A DNA stretch of 45,892 nt from Candidatus Binatia bacterium (GCA_022827045.1 JAJDTQ010000122.1:1-45892), one strand, 5' to 3'; counted from the stretch's first letter, positions 6,216-15,561 are shown. Translations and numbers: made by a program. Notes: generated from the letters alone by a model not told the origin.

Positions 6216-8567
6216 TCAGTCGGCTGGCGCGGCTGCCGCCGCAGCGATGCGGCACGGGTAGGAACGGTGGGGCACCGAGCCCGTGATGGGATCGATGACG
6301 TCGTTGTCGATGACCAGGTTGATGTTGGCGCCGTCGCGGCCGAAAGGATCGTAGCCCGGCAGCCCCAGGTCGGGGCAGCCCTGCCACCAGCCGTGCATGA
6401 CCCGGACCACCTTGCGGGGAAGCTCCGGGTTTAGATGCGCCTTCATGGTGACCGCGTTGACCCTGGTCTCCAGGTGCACCGGCGCCCGCGGCAGGATGCC
6501 GAGATCGTCCGCGTCCTCGGGATTGAGCTCGACGAGGGGCTCCGGGGTCTTGGCGCGGAGCGAAGGCAAGGATCGGTGCTGCCCGTGGCAGAAGTTGATG
6601 GCCTTGGCCGTGGTAAGGGTGAAGGGATAGTCCCGAACGACGTCGGCGCCGAAACCGGCTTCGCCCGGGCTGAACTCCGGCAGCGGCGCGTACCCGTGCT
6701 CGCCGAACGGCACGGAGTAGATCTCCACCAGCCCGGTGCGTGTATCGAAGCCCTTTTCCCGGTACTTGCGGTAGCGTGTCTCCCGCGGCAGGGATATTCC
6801 GCCCGGATGGTTCTTCAACTGCGCCACGGTGGTCCCGGCGGGCTCCAGCATGTAGTCCAGCGCGGCCTCCCGGTCGCCGTGCCAGAACTGCTCGTCGAAG
6901 CCCATCCTCCCCGCCAGGTCGAAGAGGATGTCGGCGTCAGAGCGGGACTCGTACTGCGGCTCCACGACCGGCGCCCGGTACTGCAGCCACGTGCTGGTGG
7001 CCGCCCCCTGGTCGAAGGAGCCTTTCACGTGCCAGTCCTCCCATGAGGTGGCCGCGGGCAGAAGGAAGTCGGCGTAGCGCCCGGCCGGGGTCTCGTAGAA
7101 GTCGGTCTGCACGTAGAGGTCCAGTTGCTGGAGGGCACGGCGTCCGCGGAGCGTATCGCCGTTGGCCATGACGATGTCGCCGCCGAAGCTGAGGAAGCCC
7201 TTGACAGGGTAGGGCTCGCCTTCGAGCACCGCGCGGTAGACCTCGTACGCCTGCACCCGTCCGGTGGCCACGGGCCCCAGGGGCCGGGCGTCCAGCCCCA
7301 GCCGCTTCGCCTGCTGCTCCGGCGCGAGGAGCCCGCGCCCATCCATTCCGTTCACCGGAGTCTTGGCGAACCGGACGTTGCCGCCGGGCCGGTCGAGGTT
7401 TCCGGTGAGGCTGTAGAACAGGCACACCGCGCGGTTGGTCTGCATGGCGTTGGCGTGCTGCTCCAGCCCGTTGTAGCTGTAGTAGCAGGCCGGCGGCGTG
7501 GTGCAGAACATGCGGACCGCACGCCGTGCCAGGTCCGGGTCGATTCCAGTGGCGGCGGCCGTGGCCTCGGGGGCGAATCGGCCCAAGTGCTGCCTCAAAA
7601 GCTCCAAGACCGGTGTGACACGCTCGGTCGCGCCGTCCGCAAGCCGTACCTCGAACGAGCCTTCCAGGGCCGGATCCGAAACAGGGGCTGGAATCGCCGG
7701 GTCGTGGAATGCCAGCTCGTTTGCCAACCCGTTCCAGACCCCGTAACGATCCGGCGACCCGCCGGGTAGCACGGCGTCCTGGGTCAGCATCTTTCCCGAG
7801 CGTTCCCGCACCAGCAGTCCGGCGTTGGTCCAGTCGCGCAGGAACTCCCTGTCGTACAGCTTCTCGGCGAGCATGACGTTGAGGAAGCTCAGGGCCAGCA
7901 ACCCGTCGGTGCCCGGCCGGACCTTGAGCCAGAGGTCGGCCTTGCGGGCCAGGGGGATGTCTCTTGGGTCGATGACGATGAGCCGCGCGCCGCGCTTGCG
8001 GGCAGCCGATATCCGGATGGCCTGGGTCGGCCAGGAGGCGTTGGGGTTGTGTCCCCACAAGAGGATGCAGGCGGTTTGCTCGAAGTCCGGATTGGGGATT
8101 CCCGTTCCATACGTGTAACGTGAGCCGTTGTCCTTGTGCCAGCTGCAGATATGCCCGGTGGAAACGGTGTTGGGACTGCCGAACAGGCTGGCGAAGCGTA
8201 TCAGCCAGGGCTCGTATTCCGCCGACGCGCTGCCTCCGGACGCCCCGCGGTAGAAGAACACCGACTCCGCGCCGTGGCGGTCCCGCAACGCCCCCAAGCG
8301 TTCCGCGATCTCCTCCATGGCAGCGTCCCAACTCACGCGCTCCCAGCGCGGATCGGGATCGCTCTTGGGAGTCGTGCGGCGTAGCGGCCAGCGCAGCCGC
8401 TGCGGGTCGTAAACCAGCTCGGGCGCCGCCTGCCCCTTGATGCAGATGCCCCGATTGGGATGGTCCGCGTCCGGCTCCAGGCGGACGAAGCGCCCGTCCT
8501 CCACCGTGGCCACCACCCCGCAGCGGGACTTGCTCATGGCGCAGTAGGTGCGGATCTTCTCGGTCAT
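6216..8567 (-). CDS. molybdopterin-dependent oxidoreductase (bis-MGD family), atypical N-terminal Fe-S site
   Basis: This 783-residue member of the DMSO reductase/formate dehydrogenase superfamily has a complete layout. An N-terminal Fe-S segment is followed by the catalytic Mo-bisMGD domains (NTVSTGHICSWHK, LLWGHNPNASWP, IVIDPRD, KVRPGTDG). The C-terminal dinucleotide-binding barrel comes last (PFTLTTAKAINFCHGQH, LNPEDADDLGI). The usual C-x2-C-x3-C-xn-C cluster motif is Cys9, Ser12, Cys16, Cys42: the second Cys is Ser (codon AGC). No signal or Tat peptide is visible, so it is probably cytoplasmic. It starts 17 bases after the stop of the large NTPase-nuclease and may be read from the same transcript, though the functions look unrelated. 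The substrate is unknown. Confidence 0.9.
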   Translation of the reverse strand: MTEKIRTYCAMSKSRCGVVATVEDGRFVRLEPDADHPNRGICIKGQAAPELVYDPQRLRWPLRRTTPKSDPDPRWERVSWDAAMEEIAERLGALRDRHGAESVFFYRGASGGSASAEYEPWLIRFASLFGSPNTVSTGHICSWHKDNGSRYTYGTGIPNPDFEQTACILLWGHNPNASWPTQAIRISAARKRGARLIVIDPRDIPLARKADLWLKVRPGTDGLLALSFLNVMLAEKLYDREFLRDWTNAGLLVRERSGKMLTQDAVLPGGSPDRYGVWNGLANELAFHDPAIPAPVSDPALEGSFEVRLADGATERVTPVLELLRQHLGRFAPEATAAATGIDPDLARRAVRMFCTTPPACYYSYNGLEQHANAMQTNRAVCLFYSLTGNLDRPGGNVRFAKTPVNGMDGRGLLAPEQQAKRLGLDARPLGPVATGRVQAYEVYRAVLEGEPYPVKGFLSFGGDIVMANGDTLRGRRALQQLDLYVQTDFYETPAGRYADFLLPAATSWEDWHVKGSFDQGAATSTWLQYRAPVVEPQYESRSDADILFDLAGRMGFDEQFWHGDREAALDYMLEPAGTTVAQLKNHPGGISLPRETRYRKYREKGFDTRTGLVEIYSVPFGEHGYAPLPEFSPGEAGFGADVVRDYPFTLTTAKAINFCHGQHRSLPSLRAKTPEPLVELNPEDADDLGILPRAPVHLETRVNAVTMKAHLNPELPRKVVRVMHGWWQGCPDLGLPGYDPFGRDGANINLVIDNDVIDPITGSVPHRSYPCRIAAAAAAPAD

Positions 8568-8584
8568 GGCGGCATGCTACCAGA

Positions 8585-11500
8585 TCACGCCTTTGGCTTC
8601 GATACGTCGATGACGATGACGGAGATCTTGTGGCGCTCCTCGGCGGAGAAGTTGGCGGCAGCGATGAGTTGTTCGCGGAGGGTCTCAGGGGTTTCCGGCG
8701 CAGGTCCGGTCGGCGGCTTCTTGCAGTAGTCGCGTCCGAACCAGAAGACGAGGTAGATGCCGTAGCCGTCGGTTCCGGGATCGCGCGTATACTTGGCGAT
8801 CAATTGGTTACGGATGGCCTTCCACAGATCGTCGTGCGCGTTCCTCTTGATCTCGATCGGTACGTTGAAACCGTCGCACGAGACGCGGATGTCCGCTCTC
8901 TTGTCGTCCGCGTATGTTCCCTCTTGCTGGGCGTCGACCCGTAGCGGGGACAACATTCTTTTCAGGTCTGACAGCAAGTGGTTGCGACATTCGTCCTCCG
9001 GTCGCGGTTCATCAGCATGTTTGCTTGGGTATACGTTCCAATATTGTCGCCAGTCCGAGGTGTTCCCGTGGCGGATGGTCTTCGCCAAATCGGCTAAGAC
9101 ATCCATGGTGAGCGCTGCCAAGTCGGCTGCATTGGCCGGGCGGCTGTTACCGAGGGTTTCCAACACCTGTTCGACCGTAGGGTGCTGGAAGTTGGCTTCG
9201 CGGCGGACCTCGCGTTGTCCGCTGGCCGCGTCCTGCAATCTAGGATGCCAAGGTTTCAACTTGGTGTTTTCGCATAGGCCTTCGAGCGCGTTCCTTGCAG
9301 CGTTTGATGGGTCCGCAGCCAAGTCAGCGATGAGGGCATCGATAAAGAAGGGTGTATACGTCCCGGCTCGCGGATGTGCATTTGTCGCTGACTCGGAATC
9401 GTCACCTGTCCAGTGCGGCCTGTACGAACTGCCGAGGGATGCGATGAGAAGCTCCGACGCGGACCTGTCGAGCCTCGTTACGAAAGAACGGTCGATGTCG
9501 ACAAAGAACTGAGCCATGTGCCGGATTCGCTGTTCGGCTCCCGCTCCGGCCAACATTCTTCTGAGCCTGTCCGTAAAGGACACGGGGTGTGCCAACAGCC
9601 CTCCGCACAGCCAGTACAAGCGTTGTGCCACGTCCATGCTGCGGAATGCGAGCTTTCTCTCGATGATTTGAAGAAGCAAGTCTTCATCGAGGTGCCGTAG
9701 CGCGGCAAAGATCAGCCGCTGCAATACGCTCAGCTGCTCAACCTTCCCGCGAACCGGGAACGACTTGAGCAGCGGGCCCAGTGCGAAGCGGGCCACCGGT
9801 CGATGGCCATCATCGTGACCCAACTCGTAGAGCCCTAGACCGTCGTTCGCGCCTCTCCGCAGCGTGGAGCGAATCGACCGAACGAAGGTTTCGGCAACCA
9901 TGTCGGGGCGGTCGACCACTACCGCATGATACCAGCACGGTTCCTCGTTCCAGAGGTCCGGAGTCTGGAAACGAAACGCCAATGCCCGTCGCATGCCGAG
10001 CTCGTCCAAGGGCGGTTCGCCAACACGTCGGTCAACGGCTTGGGACTCGTCGAGGCCCACCAGAAACGGAAGCATCAGAAGGTGATGCTGTCGCTCGTCG
10101 GCAAGCCGGAAGATCTCGATGACGTCCGGAAGGTCTGTTCTCGTTGGCGTGTTGCGAAACGCCTGGACCACCGTATCGACCAAGTCGTCGCTACCCAACC
10201 AATCCCGAAGCCGATCTCGCCCTGTTGCGCCCCTAAGGTCGCTGTACCTGCCTAGGTAGGCGGAAGCCAACAGGTGCAAGAGTCTGGGGGCGGCCCGGTT
10301 CTCTCGTAATTCTTGCTCCTGGGTTTCTACGTGTTTGCGCCAGTCGTTCCTGCGCTCCCTTCGCTCGGCTTCGCGTTCTCGGCGACGCTGTTCCATCGCG
10401 CCGATTTTTGACGTGAGTCTGCGGGCATTGTTGGTGCGGCGTTCTCTCAGTCGCTTGTACGTGGCCAACACAGAGGGTTGATGCACCAAGCACCTCTCGA
10501 CTGTTAAGTCGGGTAGGGATTCTTGTTCTTGGTGCGCCACGACTCGGTGCAAGAAGAACTCAGAGGCCGCGGCGGTGTTGTTCTTTGCCTGGGCCGCCTG
10601 GCCGAGACACCATGCACCGAAGTCCGCCGGTTCGAAGGCAAGGAACAAACGGGACTCTGTCTCGCGCGCGAGTTCAGAGGGATCGGGAAAACGGTCCGCG
10701 GCTAAGCGTACGACGGCCTTGTACGAATCCGGATTGTCAGTCAGCCACGCACTGATATCTGCCTCAGCGTCTTGGCTGGGGTCAGTAGCCGCAAGGCCCA
10801 GCCAGTGGAACAATTGTTCCGGCCTGACGGTTGGAGCGCGCTTCAGGTAAGCGGCGAGAAGGTTGCCTGGAAGCTCGCGCAACCAGGAGGAAGACGATTC
10901 GTCGTCCGCTACGGCCAATGCGCCGTGGCCCCTGTTCTCGACTATGGAGTCCAGAGCGTCGGCGAACTGGTCATCCGTCGATTGCTCTGCCAAAGCATCC
11001 TCCCAGAAATAGACATACGAACCTATGAGGCTTCGCTTCTTGCGTTCTCGGAGAAATCGCCCGACTTGAGCCGGTGGCAACGTGTCGGGGTAGAGTCTCA
11101 TGAGCAGGAGGCCGAGGAGTTGGTCACCAGGATCGGTTACGGTTCCCGCATACACATCGTCCAGCAGTGTTGTCAGTTCGTGATTCACGGCGGCCTCGCC
11201 GTCGTCGCCTTGCTGCATGTACGCTTCAAGCGCGGCTTCTCTTACGGAGGGCCGACATGTGCCATCTCTGACGAGGTTGGGGAGCATCCGGACGAGACCG
11301 GGAATCATGGCCCCACGTTCAAGTGAGCGTAGTACGGCGAACGCCACCGTCTGCCTCCATCGGGTTTCCTCTGTGGTTGCCAGGATCTCTTTGAACGTGT
11401 TTTCCATGTCAGGCGTCGCAAGGCCGTCCCATCGCGAGTCCAGGTCATGCATGGCGCCGAAGACTCGGGGGTCACGCTCCGCGTCTTGTTCCAGGAGGTC

Positions 11501-12646
11501 GAGCACTCGGCGTTTCTCGTCAACGGAGAACCTCTTGACGTCCCCGTATAGGACCGTTCCCAGCGGGTCGCGCTCGATGATGTCTCGACGGGCCGTACCG
11601 CTGTGGACAGCCGACCAAGCTGCCAAGCCGCGGAGCCCTGACACGGTCCGCCCGTCGTCGCCCACCAACAGGGCAAGAATCCGCCGTACTGGAAGGCGGT
11701 CTTCAATCAGAGCCGAAAGATATCGCCCGGCAAGGAACTCGGCGATGTGCCGGTGAATCGGCGTGGCCAACCCGTCGGTGACATGGAACACTTTCGTACG
11801 TAGCGCTGCCAGCAAAGTCCCCTGACGCTGCTCTGGAATGACGCGTAGGTCGGTGTAGCCGCCGATGTCGTCCGTCCTAGTGGGCAGCCTATACCCTGCT
11901 TGGCCTGACAACAGTTGCACGGCGCACAGATGTCCTGCCGTGCGCAGCATCTCTGAGTCCGGGCGTTGCGGGACAGCTCGGAGATGTTCTTCATTGTGCT
12001 CGCGGATCAGCCTGCTGCACGCGGCCTCGAACGTATCTGTTCGCGTTGCCGGCCAGTGGCCTCCGCCGACTGCAGCGGCTAACAACTCCAGAGTTTGAGG
12101 GTTCGACAGCAGCGCGGCAAGCCCGCGGTCCCCCGCCTCGTCAACGAAGCGATCGATCTCTTCCACCCCTTCGCGGCTCAAGATGTCGCGGATGTTGTCC
12201 TCTGAAAGGGGGTCAAGGCGCAGGACTCTAACCACCCCGTCGGGGGATACTGATTCAAGACGACTCCGGTCCGGTGACCCGAACCAGTCCGCTTCACGAC
12301 ACGATAGCCGGAACGTCGGTCGTCCCAGTTCGTCCAGTTTTCTTCGGATCGCGTCGAGTGGAGTGTGCCCGTCGGTTGCTGCAGCCCGCATCTCGTCGAG
12401 GCCGTCGACAAACAGTGTCTTACCTTGGTCCGAGCACTTTGCGCTGAAGGTGGTGAAGTCGCGAACATCGCAATAGATTCCCTCTACAGCCTCCTGTTTG
12501 AACGATACTGTTTTACCCGCACCGGGTGCACCCAGGAGGACATAGGCGCTGCAATATCTAAAGGCAGCCAACGGCCGCGATTCGGCGGCACGGCCTTCTC
12601 CCTTGTCGATGACTTCCGTGCAGGTGCGTTCGACGTACTTGTCCAT
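8585..12646 (-). CDS. NACHT-type STAND NTPase with C-terminal PD-(D/E)xK nuclease, candidate defence effector
   Basis: This protein has 1353 residues. The Walker A motif GAPGAGKT is at about 39-46, Walker B DGLDE at about 81-85, and a sensor-like SCREADW follows, typical of NACHT NTPases. A long helical region, probably HEAT-like repeats with an Arg/Glu-rich coiled coil (RRREREAERRERRNDW), fills most of the protein. The last 120 residues carry a restriction-enzyme-like nuclease core: ADIRV (Asp about 1252), IEIKR (Glu1265, Lys1267) and a downstream Gln helix. The ATG at 12646 overlaps the upstream stop (TGATG), so translation is coupled; a TTG 15 bases earlier is possible. Bacterial NACHT proteins are known anti-phage sensors, and fusion to a nuclease fits abortive defence. 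Antiviral function here is inference. Confidence 0.85.
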   Translation of the reverse strand: MDKYVERTCTEVIDKGEGRAAESRPLAAFRYCSAYVLLGAPGAGKTVSFKQEAVEGIYCDVRDFTTFSAKCSDQGKTLFVDGLDEMRAAATDGHTPLDAIRRKLDELGRPTFRLSCREADWFGSPDRSRLESVSPDGVVRVLRLDPLSEDNIRDILSREGVEEIDRFVDEAGDRGLAALLSNPQTLELLAAAVGGGHWPATRTDTFEAACSRLIREHNEEHLRAVPQRPDSEMLRTAGHLCAVQLLSGQAGYRLPTRTDDIGGYTDLRVIPEQRQGTLLAALRTKVFHVTDGLATPIHRHIAEFLAGRYLSALIEDRLPVRRILALLVGDDGRTVSGLRGLAAWSAVHSGTARRDIIERDPLGTVLYGDVKRFSVDEKRRVLDLLEQDAERDPRVFGAMHDLDSRWDGLATPDMENTFKEILATTEETRWRQTVAFAVLRSLERGAMIPGLVRMLPNLVRDGTCRPSVREAALEAYMQQGDDGEAAVNHELTTLLDDVYAGTVTDPGDQLLGLLLMRLYPDTLPPAQVGRFLRERKKRSLIGSYVYFWEDALAEQSTDDQFADALDSIVENRGHGALAVADDESSSSWLRELPGNLLAAYLKRAPTVRPEQLFHWLGLAATDPSQDAEADISAWLTDNPDSYKAVVRLAADRFPDPSELARETESRLFLAFEPADFGAWCLGQAAQAKNNTAAASEFFLHRVVAHQEQESLPDLTVERCLVHQPSVLATYKRLRERRTNNARRLTSKIGAMEQRRREREAERRERRNDWRKHVETQEQELRENRAAPRLLHLLASAYLGRYSDLRGATGRDRLRDWLGSDDLVDTVVQAFRNTPTRTDLPDVIEIFRLADERQHHLLMLPFLVGLDESQAVDRRVGEPPLDELGMRRALAFRFQTPDLWNEEPCWYHAVVVDRPDMVAETFVRSIRSTLRRGANDGLGLYELGHDDGHRPVARFALGPLLKSFPVRGKVEQLSVLQRLIFAALRHLDEDLLLQIIERKLAFRSMDVAQRLYWLCGGLLAHPVSFTDRLRRMLAGAGAEQRIRHMAQFFVDIDRSFVTRLDRSASELLIASLGSSYRPHWTGDDSESATNAHPRAGTYTPFFIDALIADLAADPSNAARNALEGLCENTKLKPWHPRLQDAASGQREVRREANFQHPTVEQVLETLGNSRPANAADLAALTMDVLADLAKTIRHGNTSDWRQYWNVYPSKHADEPRPEDECRNHLLSDLKRMLSPLRVDAQQEGTYADDKRADIRVSCDGFNVPIEIKRNAHDDLWKAIRNQLIAKYTRDPGTDGYGIYLVFWFGRDYCKKPPTGPAPETPETLREQLIAAANFSAEERHKISVIVIDVSKPKA

Positions 12647-13911
12647 CACGTCTTGAACCAATCGTCTGCCGGAACCGACAGAAACTCTTCGAGCGCCACC
12701 CCGTCACCGCCTACCACGACGGTTCGCACCGGGCGGAACCGCTTCCGAAACTCGGCTAGCCCTCGGCGGTCCGCCTGTCCTTGGTGGCTCTTGACCTCGA
12801 AGGCTACCAAGCGAGGTCCTCGTTGAAGCACAAAGTCAACTTCAGATCCGTTTTGTCGCCAGTACCAGAGGCGAGTCGGTCCCGTAGCAGAGTTCCACAA
12901 GTGTGCGCCGACAGTGCTTTCAACCAAACGCCCCCAGAACGTCCGGTCCGCTTGTGCCTCTCGGAAGGTGTAGCCGGACAAAGCGGACATCAATCCGGTG
13001 TTAAGGACGTTGAGCTTCGGGCTGGATGCCCTTTGGCGATAAATTCCGCCGCTGTAGTTCCGGAGCCCCGCCAACAGACCGACCCTTTCCATGAGATTCA
13101 GATAGCGCGCCAAAGTCGTTGTATTACCAGCGTCCTGGAGTTGGCCGAGCATTTTGGTGTAGGAGAGGATCTGTCCGGACGCTGTGACGCCGACCTCGAA
13201 CAACTGCTTCAGTAACGCGGGTTTGTCCACGCGTTGCATGGCGAGGATGTCCCGCTCGATGTTGGGCTCCACCAACGCAGTAGTTACGTAATCGTGCCAA
13301 CGGTCGTGATCACCGATGTATTCCAACGCGCCAGGATACCCGCCGAAGTAAACATACTCTGAGACGGTCAGCCCGAACGCCTTGGACATTTCGGGGAATG
13401 ACCAGTGCTTGAGGCTTATTGTCTCGAAGCGCCCGGCCAAGCTCTCCGTCAGACCGCGCTGCATCAAGAGCGGCGCCGAGCCCGATAGTATGACGTGCAG
13501 AGGCCGTTGTTCGCGTCGGTCCGCATCCCAGAGCCCCTTCACCGCTTCCGACCATCTGGGCACCTTCTGGATCTCGTCGAGGGCGAGTACATATCCGCGT
13601 TCGGACAAGTCGGCGTTCGCGCGGGCACGTTGCCACACCTCGACCAGCCACATGGCGTCAGGTTCCCGTGGTACCGAAACCAGCGTGCTGGCGGATGCCG
13701 TGTCGGCTGTTCCGCCGGGAGCCGGAAATAATCCTGCGTCGGGTTCATCGACGCTCACGAGGAGAAGGTCACGGTCGAGTGCCTTCTTCGCCTGCTCGAT
13801 CAGCGTGGTCTTGCCGACCTGCCGCGGTCCGGCGACAAGAATCAGCCGCCGGGCAGGTTCATCAAGGCGTTCTAGGAGGGTGGCGAGTTGCTTGCGCTCG
13901 AAAACGGCCAT
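12646..13911 (-). CDS. AAA_14 ATPase with DUF4143 domain
   Basis: This 421-residue protein belongs to the widespread AAA_14-DUF4143 family. Walker A is GPRQVGKTT (28-36), Walker B is VLALDEIQK, and an ILSGSAPLL sensor segment follows. The C-terminal DUF4143 part has a winged-helix-like region and a nuclease-fold core with SEVDFVLQ (Asp359) and FEVKS (Glu372, Lys374), close to a PD-(D/E)xK site. The family is common in genomic islands, and its biochemical role is poorly defined. Its TGA overlaps the ATG of the giant NACHT-nuclease, so the two should be produced together. A strong -10 box lies four bases before the ATG, which suggests a leaderless mRNA. Confidence 0.88.
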   Translation of the reverse strand: MAVFERKQLATLLERLDEPARRLILVAGPRQVGKTTLIEQAKKALDRDLLLVSVDEPDAGLFPAPGGTADTASASTLVSVPREPDAMWLVEVWQRARANADLSERGYVLALDEIQKVPRWSEAVKGLWDADRREQRPLHVILSGSAPLLMQRGLTESLAGRFETISLKHWSFPEMSKAFGLTVSEYVYFGGYPGALEYIGDHDRWHDYVTTALVEPNIERDILAMQRVDKPALLKQLFEVGVTASGQILSYTKMLGQLQDAGNTTTLARYLNLMERVGLLAGLRNYSGGIYRQRASSPKLNVLNTGLMSALSGYTFREAQADRTFWGRLVESTVGAHLWNSATGPTRLWYWRQNGSEVDFVLQRGPRLVAFEVKSHQGQADRRGLAEFRKRFRPVRTVVVGGDGVALEEFLSVPADDWFKT

Positions 13912-13914
13912 GAG

Positions 13915-13954
13915 ATTATATTACGCTCTTGAGTATCTTTACTCAAGTACGTAA
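13915..13954 (-). promoter_or_regulatory. palindromic operator overlapping a leaderless promoter of the ATPase/NACHT-nuclease operon
   Basis: On the minus strand a perfect -10 (TATAAT, 13915-13920) ends just before the ATG at 13911, leaving almost no leader. Directly upstream is an interrupted palindrome. The inner arms are CTTGAGTA (13928-13935) and TACTCAAG (13940-13947); the outer arms are TTACG (13921-13925) and CGTAA (13950-13954). A TTGAGT that could serve as -35 lies inside it, with a long 20-base spacing. The site is well placed for a repressor dimer controlling the operon. Confidence 0.65.
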
Positions 13955-13978
13955 TCTAGCCAGTGTCAGGAATCCGGC

Positions 13979-14731
13979 CTACGCCAGCGCGCGCGCCGAA
14001 CGGATGACGATGTAGGCGCCCAACAGCACCAGCGAGACGAAGAGGATCTTCCGGAACCTTTCTTCCGAGAGGCGTTTGCGGATCCGCTGCCCGAGGCCCA
14101 TGCCGATGGCCGCCGGAACCAGGGCGGCGGCGGAAAGGGAGCCGAGGGAGACGTGCAGCAGGTCGTTGCCGTACAGCGCCATGGCGAGTGCCACGGTGGA
14201 CAGGGTGAAGAGCATTCCCAGGGCCTGGACCAGCATGTCGCGTGACAGGCCGATGGCCTGAAGGAACAGGATGCCGGGCACCAGGAAGGTGCCGGTCATG
14301 CCCGTGAGCACGCCGTTGACGGCGCCGAGCGCGGGTCCGGCCCAGATCTCCTGCCGTGCCGAAAGCGCGAAGCGGACGCCGCCGAGGTTCAACGCCGAGT
14401 AGGTGACGAGCACGAGGCCCAGGAGCCCGGAGAGCCATGCCACGTCCACCCGTACGAGCACCAGCGCGCCCAGCCACACGGTGGCGGTCGCCATGGCGAG
14501 GAACGGCCAGATCCTTCCCGCGATGGCGCGGCCGTTGCCACCCGCCGCCGCCTGCCAGACGTTGGTGACGAAGGAAGGAACCAGCACCAGGACCATGGCC
14601 GTAGTCAGGTCGAGGGCCAAGGTCAGCAAGGCCAGGCTTACGGCGGGCAGTCCGAAGCCCACCAGGCCCTTGACGCCGCCCGCCACCAGGAAGACCGCGA
14701 ACACGGCGGCCAGCGTCAGCGGATCGGACAC
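13979..14731 (-). CDS. TauE/SafE family sulfite/organosulfur exporter
   Basis: This 250-residue integral membrane protein starts at GTG. It has the two-repeat TauE/SafE layout of about eight hydrophobic helices, such as LAAVFAVFLVAGGVKGLVGFG and LFVSLVLLGAYIVI. The conserved Gly-rich segments GVKGLVGFGLP and GVLTGMTGTFLVPGILFL fall at the start of each half. Family members move sulfite, sulfoacetate or related anions across the inner membrane. It starts 13 bases after the deiodinase-like selenoprotein stop, so the two are likely one transcript, perhaps linking the transporter to redox or sulfur chemistry. The substrate is not determined. Confidence 0.88.
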   Translation of the reverse strand: MSDPLTLAAVFAVFLVAGGVKGLVGFGLPAVSLALLTLALDLTTAMVLVLVPSFVTNVWQAAAGGNGRAIAGRIWPFLAMATATVWLGALVLVRVDVAWLSGLLGLVLVTYSALNLGGVRFALSARQEIWAGPALGAVNGVLTGMTGTFLVPGILFLQAIGLSRDMLVQALGMLFTLSTVALAMALYGNDLLHVSLGSLSAAALVPAAIGMGLGQRIRKRLSEERFRKILFVSLVLLGAYIVIRSARALA

Positions 14732-14744
14732 GACACGGAGTTCC

Positions 14745-15449
14745 CTACCCTCCGAAGGTGCCGCGGTAGTCCTCCCAGGCCTTCGGGCCGGCCCGGTCGA
14801 AGACCTTCTCGCGGACGCCGCCGGCGTACTGCGCGGGGATGAAGTTGATCTTCTCGGTGAGGGAGGGTTTCAGGCGCACCCCCTCGGCGCGCAGCTCGTC
14901 CGCCATGACGAGGTTGTCCAGGACCACCCGGATCTCGTCGTGGTCGGTCCACATGGCCTTGTAGACGATGCGGCCCTCCTTGCTGACGATGTAGACCATG
15001 TTGGGGAGGACGCCGTACAGCCGGTGCACGGTGCCTTCCAGGTCGTCCACCAGCAGGGGGTTCTCGATGCCGTCCTGGTCCCGGCACTGGCGCGCGAATT
15101 CCAGTTTCTGCGCGAAGTCCTTGTGCGGACCGTAGTTCTCTCCCGGATGGGGCTCGCGCACGTAGATGGTGAAGAACTCGAAGCCCTTGTCCCGGTAGTT
15201 CCGGTACATTTCGTTGAGGGGCGAGACCTCGCCCACGAACGGCGGTCAGGTGATGCTGCCGAACTCCAGCAGCACGTGCCGGCTGTCCTTGAACGACGAA
15301 AGGCTGACCTGCTCTCCCTCGATGGTCTGAAGGGTGAAGTCCGGAGCCTCCTCGCCCGCCCTCAGGCGCACGGCGAAGTCGCCGGCCTTGGCCGAGCTTT
15401 CCGAGCGGTTGAAGGTCTCGTAGTTGTAGGTGCCGACCGATTCTTCCAT
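14745..15449 (-). CDS. deiodinase-like thioredoxin-fold selenoprotein (Sec at in-frame TGA 15246-15248)
   Basis: The gene reads as one frame of 234 residues if the TGA at codon 68 is selenocysteine. The local sequence is LLEFGSIT-Sec-PPFVGEV, matching the NFGSCT-Sec-PPF active site of iodothyronine deiodinases and bacterial deiodinase-like redoxins. The N-terminal part has the redoxin signature APDFTLQTIEGEQVSLSSF. Downstream are FFTIYVREPHPGENY, resembling the deiodinase YIxEAH segment, and a long thioredoxin-fold tail. A SECIS-like hairpin with a GGUC apical loop follows the TGA at normal distance. AAGGAGAT precedes the ATG at 15449. Naive gene calling would report two truncated pieces. Peroxidase or reductase activity is more likely in a bacterium than iodothyronine turnover. 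Confidence 0.9.
15219..15248 (-). promoter_or_regulatory. bacterial SECIS element for the deiodinase-like selenoprotein
   Basis: In the mRNA the TGA (15248-15246) is followed after 11 bases by the hairpin GGGCGA-GGUC-UCGCCC (15234-15219), a 6-bp perfect stem. The apical AGGUCU matches the loop of the E. coli fdhF SECIS bound by SelB. The loop starts 17 bases after the TGA, close to the 18 bases in fdhF. Confidence 0.85.
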
Positions 15450-15561
15450 CGTTGATCTCCTTTTCTGCGGTACTCGCTGACCGCCCCTTGAACCGCAACG
15501 AATCTACTACGAACGAGGCAAACCGGTCCATACGGGAACACCCGGAGAACGCCGGGGACCG

